A stretch of DNA of 64,000 bases from Sclerurus mexicanus (taxonomy: Eukaryota > Chordata > Aves > Passeriformes > Furnariidae): contig VWZF01002930.1 in the NCBI GenBank assembly GCA_013396755.1, forward strand, positions 186,720 to 250,719, written 5' to 3'. The notes beneath the pieces are model-generated. The model searched no databases and had not been told where the DNA came from. It was given only the letters and a program-made list of their open reading frames with translations. Each line of letters begins with the position of its first letter. The first letter of the stretch is position 1. Positions 37,871 through 64,000 of this stretch are shown here, one piece after another. Both the position numbers and the translations under genes were made by a program.

Positions 37871-38804
37871 CGTGGGGAGGGATATCCCCGGCCCCGGCCG
37901 CGTGGGGCATTGCCAGCGCTGGGACCTGCCGGGAAGGGACACGGGAGACGGACAGAGCGATGGGGATGCGGGAGCGAACTCTGTCAAGGCACTTAAAGGG
38001 TGGCCGCTCCAGGGCAGAGGCTGCGGCTCTTTGTGGGGGCAGTTCAGGACTAGAAGGCTGGGAAGAGGGAAGTCCGTCTGGAGCGGGACAGGGAGGGCTC
38101 ACATCCAGAGGACCTGTTTCTACCCTGCCCCAGATTTCATTTCATTCAAAAACTGCCTCTGTCCCTGGTCTACCGCGCTCCATCCATGCGGACCTCCTCC
38201 CGCTCCCTCCATAGAAAAACGGCAGAATAAAGACTGGATTTGAAGTGCAGAAAGGACAGAAATCCCTGGCTATTATCAAGTCTATTAATGTAGCATCTAT
38301 CATCTCTGCCAGGAAGCCCGTACCCTGCTTCATTCATAGCTGCATGAACAGAGACCAGAGCGGAGAGCACTTTCCGCAGAGTGCTGGGTCTGGAGCAGCC
38401 TGAGAGCAGGGTTCAGGCTAACCTGTGGCCATTTTCCTCCCATTGCCTTGCTGGTGCCCCCTGCCTGTCTCTGCCCTGCTCTTCTGGTTAGGGCTGTGCC
38501 AGGACAGGTGTCAAATCACATGTAGTGTTTCCTCTTCATCACTTCTCGCTGCTGGACTGAGCGGTTTGTATGTTGAGGGAGCATCATTAGTATTTAGGAT
38601 ATATCACTCCTGGCCAATCAAGAAATGATCAGAGAGGCAATTCCCCTTACAGGCTGGGGTGAACAGAGTGATACATTTGGGTTTTGTTGTAGTAGCTAAT
38701 GAACTATATGAAATACAGTGGCATTTTTCTGGGAATGCAGCAGGTGCAATAATAGATACCTGATATCTGATAGCAGTAAAAAAGCGTGTCTCAGCTTTTT
38801 CTGA

Positions 38805-64000
<25,196 letters not shown>

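Larger units (their letters stand above)
37520..37990 (+). promoter_or_regulatory. CHRNA7: Probable CHRNA7 CpG-island promoter and 5' UTR
   Basis: This is a CpG-dense GC-rich block about 0.9-1.3 kb upstream of CHRNA7 exon 2, on the expected side. It contains a GC box (GGGGGCGG at 37,736-37,743) and a TATA-like TATAA at 37,759-37,763, which together would place a transcription start near 37,785-37,795. GGGA/GGAA repeats follow up to an N at 37,870. The start codon and signal-peptide exon should lie here but are not visible. Function is inferred from position and composition. Confidence 0.7.

Overview
This window looks like nuclear DNA from a bird. The evidence is CR1 LINE 3' ends on both strands, a tRNA-Ile-like SINE with a CR1 tail (a class described in zebra finch), a solo LTR of an avian endogenous retrovirus type, and exons of an alpha-7 nicotinic receptor that reads almost exactly like the chicken protein. 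The SINE hints at a songbird or a close relative, but the species cannot be fixed from sequence alone. There are no prokaryotic features, tRNA genes, rRNA genes or CRISPR arrays.

Two protein-coding genes lie head to tail on the + strand. The first is FAM81A, a coiled-coil protein. I could reconstruct it completely, with consistent GT-AG junctions and reading phases. A CpG-island first exon lies at about 5.4 kb beside an assembly gap. An exon with a strong start codon lies at 9,139-9,206, and seven further coding exons end at a stop codon at 21,218-21,220. The version starting at 9,160 is 382 residues long. The CpG-island exon has its own ATG, and skipping the 9.1 kb exon also gives an open frame, so the gene may make two N-termini.

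From about 21.6 to 37.5 kb is an intergenic stretch with CR1 fragments, the SINE and an unexplained CpG island at 26.56-26.97 kb. At 37.5-38.0 kb is a GC-rich promoter-like island with a GC box and a TATA-like element. From 38,848 to 62,923 come four coding exons of 140, 45, 110 and 80 bp. They are exons 2-5 of CHRNA7 and encode the first ~120 residues of the mature extracellular domain. The signal-peptide exon is not visible; a single N sits where it would be expected. The remaining exons, with the Cys-loop and membrane segments, lie beyond the right edge. The large introns hold a solo LTR, CR1 pieces and microsatellites.

Both proteins are linked to synapses: CHRNA7 is a pentameric ligand-gated cation channel, and FAM81A has been reported at the postsynaptic density. 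Nothing here shows that they are co-regulated. I found no new biological system. The best leads are the dual FAM81A N-termini, an in-frame alternative splice donor, the orphan CpG island, the missing CHRNA7 exon 1 and a UG repeat beside the CHRNA7 exon 4 donor.
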